DNA from: Desulfobacteraceae bacterium
GTDB taxonomy: Bacteria > Desulfobacterota > Desulfobacteria > Desulfobacterales > JAABTS01
Direction of reading: 5' to 3'
Length of the DNA stretch: 43,069 bases
Assembly: GCA_011389735.1 (NCBI GenBank)
Contig: JAABTS010000030.1
Span: forward strand, 1 to 43,069
Positions 18,084 through 26,897 of the stretch are shown piece by piece. The position numbers and the translations under genes were made by a program. The notes under the pieces were generated by a model. The model was not told the origin of the DNA and ran no database searches. It was given only the letters and a program-made list of their open reading frames with translations. Each line of letters starts with the position of its first letter. The first letter of the stretch is position 1.

Positions 18084-18877
18084 TCTCCAGGCGATTTCGG
18101 AGATTTGGCCAACGGCCCTTCGTTGGTAAGAAAAAACGTCACCCAATCAAATCCGAACACCATCAATTCGGTGTCATCTTCCTTGATTCGCTGGATCCGC
18201 TCCGGCGGAATGTCAAATCGGGCAAGAAACGAGCTTTCAAAAACGAACCGGCGAAATTGATCCACATTATAACAGGCCATGAAGGCCATTTTCAGGGCTT
18301 TATTTTCCAACACCGGGCCCCCGGCGTCGCCCCAGGGATTATTTCTGAAAATGCTGTCGATATCGACCCACAAGTCGTTCATGGCGTTGAACGAATCCAT
18401 CTCCTGGTCCGCGATCCAGGTTTCGGGAGTCCATTGGGTGTTTTCGAAATGCCCCTTGCAATAAGGATGATGGTTGACAAAATAAAGGATATCCCGATTT
18501 TGCCCTTTTCCGTATCTCGAAACCGCGCGTTCCATCGGATACGCCCGGCATGAAAAAGGCCTGTCCGCGTAAACGGCGCATCCGTGTTCTTTTAAAAACC
18601 GGCAGCGTTTATCCGGTTTATCGGACATTTTCAGCATCACATGAGGAAAATAGGGGTTGTCTCTGACGGCGACCGTCGTATATTGATCGAGCACCTGGTC
18701 AGATGATATTTTCAGGCTTGATTTAAGGCGAACAATATCATAGGGATATAGATACATGTCTGCGTTTCTACAACAGTTCGTAAAACAGGGAACATCTTTA
18801 TGGCAGGCGAAAGAAAACTGTTCCCCTTCCTTTAAGGGCTTTATTTGGCCGGATGGCGATGAAAATTGTTGATACAT
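18077..18877 (-). CDS. YkgJ-family cysteine cluster protein
   Basis: This 266-residue protein has the YkgJ/UPF0153 pattern of metal-binding cysteines. Cys25, Cys31, Cys35 and Cys36 form CHKDVPCFTNCC near the N-terminus, and CRFLKEHGCAVYADRPFSCRAYPME follows near residue 92. The family is proposed to bind zinc or an iron-sulfur cluster; its reaction is unknown. The C-terminal half is extra to the minimal domain. The last codons (GDI-stop) read into the family A repeat, so the natural C-terminus may have been changed by repeat insertion. The ribosome binding site is weak. Confidence 0.8.
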   Translation of the reverse strand: MYQQFSSPSGQIKPLKEGEQFSFACHKDVPCFTNCCRNADMYLYPYDIVRLKSSLKISSDQVLDQYTTVAVRDNPYFPHVMLKMSDKPDKRCRFLKEHGCAVYADRPFSCRAYPMERAVSRYGKGQNRDILYFVNHHPYCKGHFENTQWTPETWIADQEMDSFNAMNDLWVDIDSIFRNNPWGDAGGPVLENKALKMAFMACYNVDQFRRFVFESSFLARFDIPPERIQRIKEDDTELMVFGFDWVTFFLTNEGPLAKSPKSPGDI

Positions 18878-18960
18878 GCAGGTTCCAATCAGTGGTGATT
18901 CAATGTTATTGATTTCAGCCGGCTCTAGTCAATATCGGAAAGTTCATATAGATGGTTGAG

Positions 18961-19066
18961 ATAGCCTTCAGGAAATCAAGTTTCCATGTTTTGTCGGCCC
19001 GGATATACGAATCGTATGATCCCGGGCTCGCCGCCTTGTGGAATGTAATTTCTGAAAAAACCTATA
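18961..19066 (-). repeat. Family B palindromic repeat, copy B3
   Basis: A 106-bp imperfect palindrome from ATAGCCTTCAGGAAATC to TTTCTGAAAAAACCTATA, with the CGGCCCGGATATACGA / GATCCCGGGCTCGCCGCC core. Reverse orientation relative to copy B12. It lies between two divergently transcribed genes. Confidence 0.8.
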
Positions 19067-19197
19067 TTTCAGAAGGATAGAGCGAGGAAAAAAAATCGTA
19101 TATCCCGGACGGCAACGTCGTGAAATGTTATCTACTGAAAAGGATATAACAAACTTTTATGACACTGTAAATGAATATGCGGTCCCTTACGAAATTC

Positions 19198-19365
19198 GGG
19201 CTTGGTTCTATCTTCGGCCAGTCTGGTTTTGCCGTAGGTCGGGTTAGCGAATACACGCCGTTCAAACAGCTACTGAAATTTCAACACTTTATTCACGGGT
19301 TAACATCTGACGCCGTCCACGCGTAACCCGACATCATTTAGTGGGGGAAATTAGAATCAAGCCCC
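19198..19365 (+). repeat. Family C nested inverted repeat, copy C1
   Basis: Outer arms are GGGCTTGGTTCTATCTTCGG at 19198 and the reverse-complementary TTAGAATCAAGCCCC ending at 19365. Inside is a second inverted repeat: GTCGGGTTAGCG near 19239 against CGCGTAACCCGAC near 19320. The inner sequence differs from that of the other three C copies. Confidence 0.75.
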
Positions 19366-19421
19366 GAAATTCAACATTTGCGCATGATCAATCAAATTTC
19401 AAAAAACAAGCGTGAAAAAAA

Positions 19422-20384
19422 ATGATACCGATCAGAGATACTACGCCGGTTCAGAACCGGTCAATCGTCAATCCCGTCATTATCGCCTTGAATATCCTTG
19501 TATTTTTGGCGCAGTCTTCGGACGCCGTCAATCCGGAGCAATTCATTTATATTTACGGTCTTGTTCCGGCCAGATATTCCGTGTCTGAATTCTCATCTTA
19601 TTTCAGCTTCGGGTATCAGCTTTTTTCATTTTTTTCATTCATGTTTCTTCACGGCGGTTTTCTCCATTTGCTGGGGAATATGTGGAGCCTTTATATTTTC
19701 GGGAATAATGTGGAAGATCATCTGGGCCCGCTTCGATATCTTGCGTTTTATTTATTATGCGGCGTTGCATCGGGCGTCTCTCATTTATTTCTCAATTTTT
19801 ATTCCAATATTCCGGTCATCGGGGCCAGCGGGGCTATCGCCGGCGTTATGGGCGCATACCTGATTTTGTATCCCCACGCCAAAATTCTGGCTCTATTTCC
19901 GATCATCATCATTCCGTATTTTGTCGAGATCCCCGCGTTTGTTTTTCTGGGGCTCTGGTTTATCCTTCAGCTTTTCAACGCTACAAGCGCTACAACGCCG
20001 GGAATAGCATGGTGGGCGCATGTCGGCGGATTCATTTTTGGAATCCTTTTTTTGAAAATGTTCGCCTATCTGCCGGGGATGGGCGTGACAAAAAAGTTGA
20101 GACCGGTTACGGCCAGAAAAACGTCCCACCGGCTTCAGGTAATCCATCCCACATCTTCATATAACGATTCCAATCTCTACGGGAACATCTATATAACACA
20201 TCCCGAATCCGTCACAGGCGCAAACAAACTGGTCAATATTCCCTGGAGCTACCAGCAGCGTCTTTTCAGAGTTCAGGTTCCTCCCGGCGTGTCCGACAAT
20301 CAAACGTTGAGGCTTAAAGGAATGGGAAAGGCCGCCGGCAATCATTCACGGGGCGATCTGTTATTGAAGGTGAACATTCAATAA
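19422..20384 (+). CDS. Rhomboid-family intramembrane serine protease with DnaJ-C-like tail
   Basis: This 320-residue protein has six or more hydrophobic segments over residues 15-215. Rhomboid marks are FLHGGFLHLLGNM near 75, the catalytic Ser136 in GASGAIAGVMGAY, and His200 in WWAHVGGFIFG; these form the Ser-His dyad that cleaves membrane helices. Residues 251-319 are cytosolic and hydrophilic. They read like the beta-sandwich substrate-binding subdomain of DnaJ/Hsp40 (LYGNIYITHPESVTGANKLV ... VPPGVSDNQTLRLKGMG ... GDLLLKVNI), without a J domain. The upstream ribosome binding site is weak. The function of the tail is unknown. Confidence 0.88.
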   Translation: MIPIRDTTPVQNRSIVNPVIIALNILVFLAQSSDAVNPEQFIYIYGLVPARYSVSEFSSYFSFGYQLFSFFSFMFLHGGFLHLLGNMWSLYIFGNNVEDHLGPLRYLAFYLLCGVASGVSHLFLNFYSNIPVIGASGAIAGVMGAYLILYPHAKILALFPIIIIPYFVEIPAFVFLGLWFILQLFNATSATTPGIAWWAHVGGFIFGILFLKMFAYLPGMGVTKKLRPVTARKTSHRLQVIHPTSSYNDSNLYGNIYITHPESVTGANKLVNIPWSYQQRLFRVQVPPGVSDNQTLRLKGMGKAAGNHSRGDLLLKVNIQ

Positions 20385-20749
20385 TTACCGAGATTCATTC
20401 AAATTCCAGTTTCACTTGCGGGCGGATTCGATGCTTTTTTCATCTTCCTATTTTTGTGTGGGGATTCAGTACTGTGAAACTCATTTCATGATACGGGGTG
20501 ATCGTTTCCGATCATGTTCGTTATTTCGTTTCAGAAGGCGGCATCTTTCAAAAAGGCGCCAAAGTAGTTTACACTTTTCCAATACAGAAATCAGGATTAA
20601 TCTCACACAAAGACACGAAGGCGCAAAGAAATGAAGACTTTGTGTTCTTTGCGCCTTTGTGTGAAAACCATAAAAGTGTAAACTGATCAATGAAGGATGC
20701 CCAGAAGGTTATACAACTTTTTGGAATTGCTTGCTAAATTTGCGGGCTT
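20385..20749 (+). other. Gene-free spacer containing the family D repeat
   Basis: About 365 bp between the rhomboid gene and the convergent DUF2802-like gene. It holds the nested palindrome at 20566-20684 and no credible gene. Open frames here run through the palindrome on both strands. Confidence 0.6.
20566..20684 (+). repeat. Family D nested inverted repeat
   Basis: Perfect 13-base outer arms: AGTTTACACTTTT at 20566-20578 and AAAAGTGTAAACT at 20672-20684. An inner inverted repeat spans 20604-20663, with CACACAAAGACACGAAGGCG on one side and TTCTTTGCGCCTTTGTGTG on the other. The inner part resembles a widespread bacterial intergenic repeat of the cacaaagacacgaaggc type. Confidence 0.85.
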
Positions 20750-21244
20750 TCAACCGGAAATTGATTTCAACGACGATTCGCCCGGTTCGTCGTCCTCGCT
20801 GTTCAGCTTTACTATCAGCTCGATTTCGCTTTTCGAGATATCGACCCGGCGGGCGATTTGATCCGCATTCAGGCCTGATCGGTGCAACGCCGATACTTTT
20901 TCGTATTTTTCATCCGGAAAGTGGCCATGGTTTGGCTGTGCCGGGGCCTGATCAAGTGGATCGCCGCCGGATTGAGCTTGTTTGAGTTGCTGCAAAATCC
21001 GCCGTTCTTTTTTCAGGGCGTCCGACACTGTTTCAAAAGCGATTTCGGACTGTTCGAGGGATTTAAGCAATAAATCGTGAAATTCCGAAATATCTTTCGG
21101 CAATTCCGGTTTCTTTTCGTTTTCAAGGAGTGATTGGTTATATGCGGCTTTATTTCGGATGAGATAAATGATCACCATTCCGACGAGGCACAACCCGATC
21201 ACGTCGAGTACGATTTCCCAAAATTCAAATGAATACCATTCCAT
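20750..21244 (-). CDS. Membrane-anchored DUF2802-like protein of the flagellar cluster
   Basis: This 164-residue protein has one membrane helix at about 8-27, then a charged, partly coiled-coil stretch (residues 45-90). A C-terminal helix-turn-helix-like block follows (EKYEKVSALHRSGLNADQIARRVDISKSEIELIVKL, about 112-147). This layout matches DUF2802 proteins that often sit beside flagellar and chemotaxis genes. The C-terminal block resembles a small DNA-binding or protein-binding HTH. It is the last gene of the minus-strand flagellar run. A structural or regulatory role at the flagellum is inferred from position only. Confidence 0.65.
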   Translation of the reverse strand: MEWYSFEFWEIVLDVIGLCLVGMVIIYLIRNKAAYNQSLLENEKKPELPKDISEFHDLLLKSLEQSEIAFETVSDALKKERRILQQLKQAQSGGDPLDQAPAQPNHGHFPDEKYEKVSALHRSGLNADQIARRVDISKSEIELIVKLNSEDDEPGESSLKSISG

Positions 21245-21271
21245 CGATCCGCTCCTGTTTCCTGCACGGGG

Positions 21272-21574
21272 TCACACCCGTATATCGATTATTTTCCGGG
21301 GGCGACGTTCTTCTTCATCGTCCTGGCCCGGTTTTTCTTTACCTTGCTTTTCGTCCTTTTCCTCTTGTTCCTCTTGTTCCTCGTTTTCCTCTTTTTCATG
21401 TTCATTTTTAGTTTTGTTCGAAGTCTTTCCTTTTAGCGTGATCTTATCTTTTTCCTCCGGAACCGGTTTTTCATTTGATTTTCGCCTGAGTTCGCCTTTT
21501 CTCTGGTCTTCTTCATTGATTTCGGATTTAGGAAAAACCGGCGGATAGAGGTCAAAATTGATTCGATCCGGCAT
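21272..21574 (-). CDS. Small highly charged protein of the flagellar cluster
   Basis: This 100-residue protein has a low-complexity middle made mostly of Glu, Lys, Gln and Asp (for example ENEEQEEQEEKDEKQGKEK) between a short N-terminal segment (MPDRINFDLYPPVF) and a basic end (RRPRKIIDIRV). No family is recognised. An AGGAG-type site precedes the ATG. It lies 22 bases after fliA and 27 before the DUF2802-like gene, so it is probably in the same transcript. It looks intrinsically disordered. Confidence 0.65.
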   Translation of the reverse strand: MPDRINFDLYPPVFPKSEINEEDQRKGELRRKSNEKPVPEEKDKITLKGKTSNKTKNEHEKEENEEQEEQEEKDEKQGKEKPGQDDEEERRPRKIIDIRV

Positions 21575-21596
21575 ATCTCCTCCTTTTGACGGATGG

Positions 21597-22361
21597 TCAG
21601 TTTATGGAATCGGCCAGGATTCCTTTTTTGCGAAGGCGTGTTTTAAGTCTCACCAGGGCTCCTGAATGTAATTGCGATACACGCGATTCCGACAGTTCCA
21701 GCACCTCGCCGATTTCTTTCATGGTCAATTCGTTCCAGTAGTAAAGCGAAATCACCAGCTTTTCTTTTTCCGGAAGGTTTCGAATCGTGTCGGCGACTGC
21801 TGTTTCGACTTCCTTGATTCGCGTCATCTCATAAGCGTCTTCGGCCGTTCCATGAACCAAACAGCCGAAGGCGATGTTTTTTTGTTCCCTCGATGAAATC
21901 CCGATTTCCTCGAAGCTCAAGAACGAAATCCCGGCCATGCGCTTGATTTCATAGTAGGAGTTTAAATCGATTTCCATCATCTGAGCAACTTCTTCGTCTT
22001 CCGGCTGTCTCCCCAGTTCGTTTTCCAGTTTAAGGTAGGCGTTTTCCAGATCCCGGCTTTTTTTTCGATCAGATCGGGAAAGATAATCTCTTGACCTTAG
22101 TTCCCCTAAAATAGCGCCTCTAATCTTAAAAGTGGCGTATGTGAGGAATGTATTCGGCTTTGTGGGGTCATATCGGTCGATTGCGGCGATCAGTCCGATA
22201 ACGCCTGCATTGATGAGGTCGTTGCGGTCGACGGAACCGGGAAGGTTCGCCGCAATTCGATTGACCATGCGTTTGACATAGGGGAGATATTCGAGAACCC
22301 TTCCCCGTTTGACATTCTGATCCGAAGTATAACTTTCAATCGCTTTTCTCGCCCTGGTCAT
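21597..22361 (-). CDS. fliA: RNA polymerase sigma factor FliA (sigma-28)
   Basis: This 254-residue sigma-70-family protein directs late flagellar transcription. Region 2 reads YLPYVKRMVNRIAANLPGSVDRNDLINAGVIGLIAAIDRYDP and TFLTYATFKIRGAILGELR. Region 3 follows (about 95-150). Region 4 reads LPEKEKLVISLYYWNELTMKEIGEVLELSESRVSQLHSGA. This compact three-region layout without region 1.1 is typical of FliA. The gene lies in a flhA-flhF-flhG-fliA order common in bacteria with polar flagella. Confidence 0.94.
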   Translation of the reverse strand: MTRARKAIESYTSDQNVKRGRVLEYLPYVKRMVNRIAANLPGSVDRNDLINAGVIGLIAAIDRYDPTKPNTFLTYATFKIRGAILGELRSRDYLSRSDRKKSRDLENAYLKLENELGRQPEDEEVAQMMEIDLNSYYEIKRMAGISFLSFEEIGISSREQKNIAFGCLVHGTAEDAYEMTRIKEVETAVADTIRNLPEKEKLVISLYYWNELTMKEIGEVLELSESRVSQLHSGALVRLKTRLRKKGILADSIN

Positions 22362-22413
22362 GATTTTGCAAGATTGTCTTGTTCGATTTGGGAATACGGC
22401 TTGAAACCGAATT

Positions 22414-23316
22414 TTAATCCTGAGACAAGGTGGCCCATAATGATCCGAAATCCCTTTGTTTTAGTTCAAAACCGCTTGAATACATCAGTCGCTTGGCGAG
22501 CGCCGAATAACACCGGCTGGCTCTCGAATCCGGAAACAGCTCGCTGACGACTTTTTGTAACCGTACGCATTTATTTATGTTTTCATCATATAAAACGCAT
22601 CCCAGATGTTCCAGGGTAACGGACAGGAAACGGGCGGCGACCAGCTTCAATTGCCGGAACACTTCATAGGCTTCGCGCATACTCTCCGCCGGATTGACCA
22701 GTATGTAAAAGTCTTTTACGGAATACTTGAGGGACAGAACTTTCATCAAAGCGTAGGCGTCCGTTATGGCGGTAGGTTCCGGAGACACCACGATAATGAC
22801 TTCCTTTGCGATCACACTGAAATAAATTACGTTGGAAGAAATACCGGCGGCGGTGTCGATCAACAGAACATCCACGGGATTGCTGACCACGTCCAGTTCC
22901 ATGAGAATACGCAATTGCTGGTCTCTGGACAGGTTGGTCAGTTCCTGAACTCCGGATGACGCCGGGAGGATTTTCATGTTGGCGGGGCCGTCGATCATCA
23001 CTTCCTCGATGGTTTTTCGGCCGGTGATTACATGAGACAGATTATATGCGGGCGTTAGTCCCAGAAGAACGTCAAGGTTTCCCAGACCCAGATCGGCGTC
23101 CAGAATGATGGTCTTTTTTCCCATCCGGCTCAACGCATACCCGAGGTTGGCGACAATGTTGGTTTTGCCGACGCCGCCTTTACCGCTTGCAATGGCGATA
23201 ATCCTCGGAGGCGGCTTGAACCGGTTTTTGTGTTCTTTTCCACCGTATTTTCCGGCTCCGGCGTGATCTAAATGAACAACCTTGGAAGCATAATTTTTAT
23301 CATTGAATTTTTCCAT
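22414..23316 (-). CDS. flhG: Flagellar number regulator FlhG/FleN (MinD-like ATPase)
   Basis: This 300-residue ParA/MinD-type ATPase has the deviant Walker A KGGVGKTN near residues 46-53 and LDADLGLGNLDVLLGL with the switch aspartate. LIDTAAGISSNVIYF and VVSPEPTAITDAYALMKVL follow. FlhG limits flagellar number and works with FlhF. The N-terminal tail before the ATPase domain is about 35 residues, long enough for the short FlhF-activating segment known in this family. It lies between flhF (16-base gap) and fliA. Confidence 0.93.
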   Translation of the reverse strand: MEKFNDKNYASKVVHLDHAGAGKYGGKEHKNRFKPPPRIIAIASGKGGVGKTNIVANLGYALSRMGKKTIILDADLGLGNLDVLLGLTPAYNLSHVITGRKTIEEVMIDGPANMKILPASSGVQELTNLSRDQQLRILMELDVVSNPVDVLLIDTAAGISSNVIYFSVIAKEVIIVVSPEPTAITDAYALMKVLSLKYSVKDFYILVNPAESMREAYEVFRQLKLVAARFLSVTLEHLGCVLYDENINKCVRLQKVVSELFPDSRASRCYSALAKRLMYSSGFELKQRDFGSLWATLSQD

Positions 23317-23332
23317 AAATTTCCCTGACGTC

Positions 23333-24760
23333 TTAAACGGCTATCTGTTTTTGATGTGGCGTTGTCTGGATTTCCGGGACCGGATCGACGTTTGCTCCTC
23401 TGGCGCAGCAATGTTTACATGGTTTGAAATGCTGTGCGACCGCTTCGTGGCGACTTTTAAATTCTATCCGGTTGTCGGCGCTTATCTTCGCGGCGCAACG
23501 GCATTCGGCGGTATGGTATATATCCGAATTGCTGTTGGCGACATAGGTTTTCCGCTTAACGGAAACGGGAATTGGCGCCGGTTCAGGTTCCGGAGACGTT
23601 GGGGCTTCGATCAGCAATGTATCGCCGGCCGGAAGGATCAATTCGGCGAGCAGTTCCGTTTCCGCCGGTTTCAAATCTTCAGGAATCCTCTGCCCGGTCG
23701 TCAAATAGGACACCGGCAGACCGGAACGGCATAATTGACTGATTAGAGCCCCGTAGGCGTCCGTTTCATCGATTTTGGTGTAAAGCAGTGAATTGACGGC
23801 AAGCGGTTCAAACCCCCGGCGAATGATTTCAAAATCGGCGTCGCGTGTGGATGCGCCGACAACAAGCTGGGTGGATCGATGTTTGATCACCGAAAGGATG
23901 TTTCCCAGCCGTTCGATTTTTTCCTTGTTTTTGGGGGACACGCCGGGGGTGTCCACAAGCACCAGATCATCCGGCCGCGTCGAGGCCACGGCTTTTCGAA
24001 GTTCTTCCCGGGACGACGCTGAATAGAAGGACACGCCGATGACTCCCGCGTAGCGCCGCATCTGATCGACGGCCCCGATACGATCATGATCCAGGGTGAT
24101 CACTGAAACCGGTTCCCCTTTCCGGCGGTTGTGAATTGCAGCCAGCTTTGCGATGGTTATGGTCTTGCCGACGCCCGTGGGGCCGGTCATAACAATGATC
24201 CTGCGTTTGTCACGGTTCGATTCGATGGGCGCAGCCTGAACGCCGGCCGCCTCGAACGCGCTTACGAGATGTTTTCGTAAATCATGATCGCTCGTTTTGG
24301 AGTTGTATGCATCCTTTCCGGAAACCCGTTCGATCAGCTCGGCGGCGACCGCCGCCTCCATACCGTGGGCGATCAACCGCTTTTTTAAGAGGTGGGCGCA
24401 TCGAGACCCGTTCGGAGGTTTGACGGCGGGCTTTACGCTGTTCTCATAGCCGTTGGACTTGACGGTTTTATGAAACGAGGGTGTGAAATAAACATCCGAT
24501 GTTTTCTGAGCGCTTTCCTTTTTATTGTCCTGATTGCGGTTTCCGTTTGTCTCCGGCGGAGGCGTGATCCGTTTTTGACCGTAACCCTGCCGGTATATAT
24601 CCGTGGCCGCAGTGACGACGACCCCCGCCCTGCGAAAAAAACGCCTCCATCCGTCGTTTTTTTTCGATGCGGACAGAATGACCGCATTGGGCCCGAATTC
24701 CTCTTTGATCATTTGCAACGCTTCATTCAGATCGTTTGCTTCAAATCGTTTAATTTGCAT
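23333..24760 (-). CDS. flhF: Flagellar GTPase FlhF with extra C-terminal Ada-like metal-binding module
   Basis: This 475-residue SRP-type GTPase places flagella and interacts with FlhG. The N-terminal domain starts with QIKRFEANDLNEALQMIKEE, followed by a low-complexity linker (60-115). The NG domain has the P-loop GPTGVGKT at 193-200 and VDTPGVSPKN in G3. After about residue 400 there is a further Cys/His block (405-452). It contains YVANSNSDIYH, Cys420, Cys422, FKSRHEAVA and PCKHC with Cys448 and Cys451, like the metal-binding domain of Ada. The start overlaps flhA by 11 bases. Confidence 0.92.
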   Translation of the reverse strand: MQIKRFEANDLNEALQMIKEEFGPNAVILSASKKNDGWRRFFRRAGVVVTAATDIYRQGYGQKRITPPPETNGNRNQDNKKESAQKTSDVYFTPSFHKTVKSNGYENSVKPAVKPPNGSRCAHLLKKRLIAHGMEAAVAAELIERVSGKDAYNSKTSDHDLRKHLVSAFEAAGVQAAPIESNRDKRRIIVMTGPTGVGKTITIAKLAAIHNRRKGEPVSVITLDHDRIGAVDQMRRYAGVIGVSFYSASSREELRKAVASTRPDDLVLVDTPGVSPKNKEKIERLGNILSVIKHRSTQLVVGASTRDADFEIIRRGFEPLAVNSLLYTKIDETDAYGALISQLCRSGLPVSYLTTGQRIPEDLKPAETELLAELILPAGDTLLIEAPTSPEPEPAPIPVSVKRKTYVANSNSDIYHTAECRCAAKISADNRIEFKSRHEAVAQHFKPCKHCCARGANVDPVPEIQTTPHQKQIAV

Positions 24761-26852
24761 TGGACGTCCCCACGCTGCCTAAAGGCTGAATTTTGATGTT
24801 GCTTACAATTTCGTTATACGACAATACCGTCAAGTCCGGGATAAACCGTTCCACAAGTCTTTTCAGATGAGGCCGGATCGTTGCGGAACACACCACGAGA
24901 GGCTGTTGTTTCAAAGGCCCGAATCGTTCAATATTCCCGGCGATGTTTCGAATGATCGCTTGCGCTATGTTGGGCTCGATCGGCATTACATCGCCCTTGT
25001 CCGAATGCCTGAGCGCTTCGGATATCACCTGTTCCACGCTTTGATCGACCGTCAGCGCCGGAATGCTTCCTTCCGGAGTTTTATAAAGGTTGGTGATGGT
25101 TCTGGCCAGGGATTGGCGAACATATTCGGTGAGTATGTCCACATCCTTGACGGCCGGAGCCCAGTCGGCCAGAGTTTCCAGTATGGTCACCAGATCCCTC
25201 ACCGGCACCTGCTCTTTGAGCAGATTTCGAAGCACCTTGCCTACGCCTCCGATGGTCATCAGGTTCGGCACGAGTTCATCGACCACGGCGGAATGCGTTT
25301 CTTTCAAATTGTCCAAAAGCCTTCTCACTTCCTGCCGCCCCAACAGCTCATCAGCGTTTCTGCGGATAATGTCCGATAGATGCGTGATCAGAACCGTCGG
25401 CGTGTCCACGACAGTGAACCCCTGAGAAAGCGCTTTTTCCTTTTCTTTTTCCTTGATCCAATAAGCCGGAAGGTTGTATGTGGGCTCCCGAGTCGCCACC
25501 CCGTCTATTTTTTCAGCCGCGGATTCAAGATTCATGGCCAGAAAATGATTGGGCATGAGTTCGCTTCCGGCGATCCGGTTTCCTTTAAGATAAATCACGT
25601 ATTCGCCGGATTTCAACCGAATATTGTCCTGAATATGAATCGGCGGAACGACGATCCCGATTTCCTCGCCGATCTGCTTTCTGATATGCCGGATACGTTC
25701 CAGCAGTTCTCCGTTTTGTTCAGCATCGACAAATGGAATCAAACCGTATCCGACTTCAAGGGACAGAGCGTCCAACGGCGGTATCGGCTGTTCGGAACGG
25801 ATCGATGCGGGGCGCGCTTTTTCTTTGGCCGCCTGCTCTTCTTTTTCAAGCCGGAGATCTTCCCTCTGGGCCTTGAATAAATAGTAAGCCGCGACACCGG
25901 TGATAAACGACAGGGCCAGAAAAGGAATAGTGGGAAGTCCCGGCACCAGACCCATGAATAGAAGAACAGCCGCGGCAATGGCTATGGCTCTGGGTTGATA
26001 TAAAAGCTGGGATGTGATTTCCCCGCCCAGCCCGGATTCGGAACCGGCCCGGGTCACCACGATACCGGCCGAGGCAGCCACGATAAGCGCCGGTATTTGA
26101 GTCACGAGACCGTCCCCGATCGTCAGCAGCGTATAGGTTTTGGCCGCGTTCGAAAAAGTCATGCCGTTTTGGAATACCCCGATAAACAATCCGCCGATAA
26201 TATTGATCAGCGTAATGATAATTCCGGCGATCGCATCGCCCTTGACAAATTTGTTGGCGCCGTCCATGGCTCCGTAATATTCGGCTTCCCGGGCGATAAT
26301 CCGGCGCCTTGACATGGCCTCCCGGTCATCGATAAATCCGGCGTTCAGATCCGCATCGATACTCATTTGCTTGCCCGGCATGGCGTCCAGGGTAAATCTG
26401 GCGGCCACCTCCGCAATTCGTCCCGCGCCTTTTGTAATAACCACAAAATTGACGATAATTAGAATTAAAAAAACTATGGCCCCGACCACATAATTGCCGC
26501 CCACAACGAAATTGCCGAAGGCGTTGATCACTTTGCCGGCGGCGAGTGTGCCCTGGCCGCCGTTCAACAGGATAATCCGGGTCGATGAAATATTAAGGGA
26601 CAGTCTGAACAGTGTCACGATCAGCAAAATGGACGGAAAAGCGGACAAATCCAGCGGCCTGTTTAAATACATGGCGACCAGGAGAATCACCAGGGAAAAT
26701 GTAATATTGAAAGACAACAGCAAATCCAGCAAGACCGTAGGCAACGGCAAAACCATCAGCACCAGAATGCATACGACGCTCACGGCCATGATGATGTCGC
26801 TGTTGGCGAACAATGTCGGAAATTGCTTTGAAAATCTTGTCGGATGTTCCAT
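24750..26852 (-). CDS. flhA: Flagellar export gate protein FlhA
   Basis: This 700-residue protein forms the nonameric export gate of the flagellar type III secretion system. The N-terminal half (about 20-330) has eight hydrophobic helices with family blocks NRPLDLSAFPSILLIVTLFRL, the FHIPEP-like region around RFTLDAMPGKQMSIDADLNAG, and GDGLVTQIPALIVAASAGIVVTRA. The C-terminal half is the soluble chaperone-binding domain, including VPPIHIQDN and LIREQVPVRDL-like LLKEQVPVRDLVTILETLADW. No good Shine-Dalgarno site precedes ATG 26852. A family A repeat starts 46 bases upstream. flhB and fliPQR are not adjacent. Confidence 0.96.
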   Translation of the reverse strand: MEHPTRFSKQFPTLFANSDIIMAVSVVCILVLMVLPLPTVLLDLLLSFNITFSLVILLVAMYLNRPLDLSAFPSILLIVTLFRLSLNISSTRIILLNGGQGTLAAGKVINAFGNFVVGGNYVVGAIVFLILIIVNFVVITKGAGRIAEVAARFTLDAMPGKQMSIDADLNAGFIDDREAMSRRRIIAREAEYYGAMDGANKFVKGDAIAGIIITLINIIGGLFIGVFQNGMTFSNAAKTYTLLTIGDGLVTQIPALIVAASAGIVVTRAGSESGLGGEITSQLLYQPRAIAIAAAVLLFMGLVPGLPTIPFLALSFITGVAAYYLFKAQREDLRLEKEEQAAKEKARPASIRSEQPIPPLDALSLEVGYGLIPFVDAEQNGELLERIRHIRKQIGEEIGIVVPPIHIQDNIRLKSGEYVIYLKGNRIAGSELMPNHFLAMNLESAAEKIDGVATREPTYNLPAYWIKEKEKEKALSQGFTVVDTPTVLITHLSDIIRRNADELLGRQEVRRLLDNLKETHSAVVDELVPNLMTIGGVGKVLRNLLKEQVPVRDLVTILETLADWAPAVKDVDILTEYVRQSLARTITNLYKTPEGSIPALTVDQSVEQVISEALRHSDKGDVMPIEPNIAQAIIRNIAGNIERFGPLKQQPLVVCSATIRPHLKRLVERFIPDLTVLSYNEIVSNIKIQPLGSVGTSNAN

Positions 26853-26897
26853 AAATCAGGCTACGCACACCAATAAAATTACAGGTTTTCAGATTTT

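Noticed and set aside
20416-20690. Short frames on both strands around the family D palindrome
   Set aside because: They exist because a long inverted repeat is open on both strands; no ribosome binding site.
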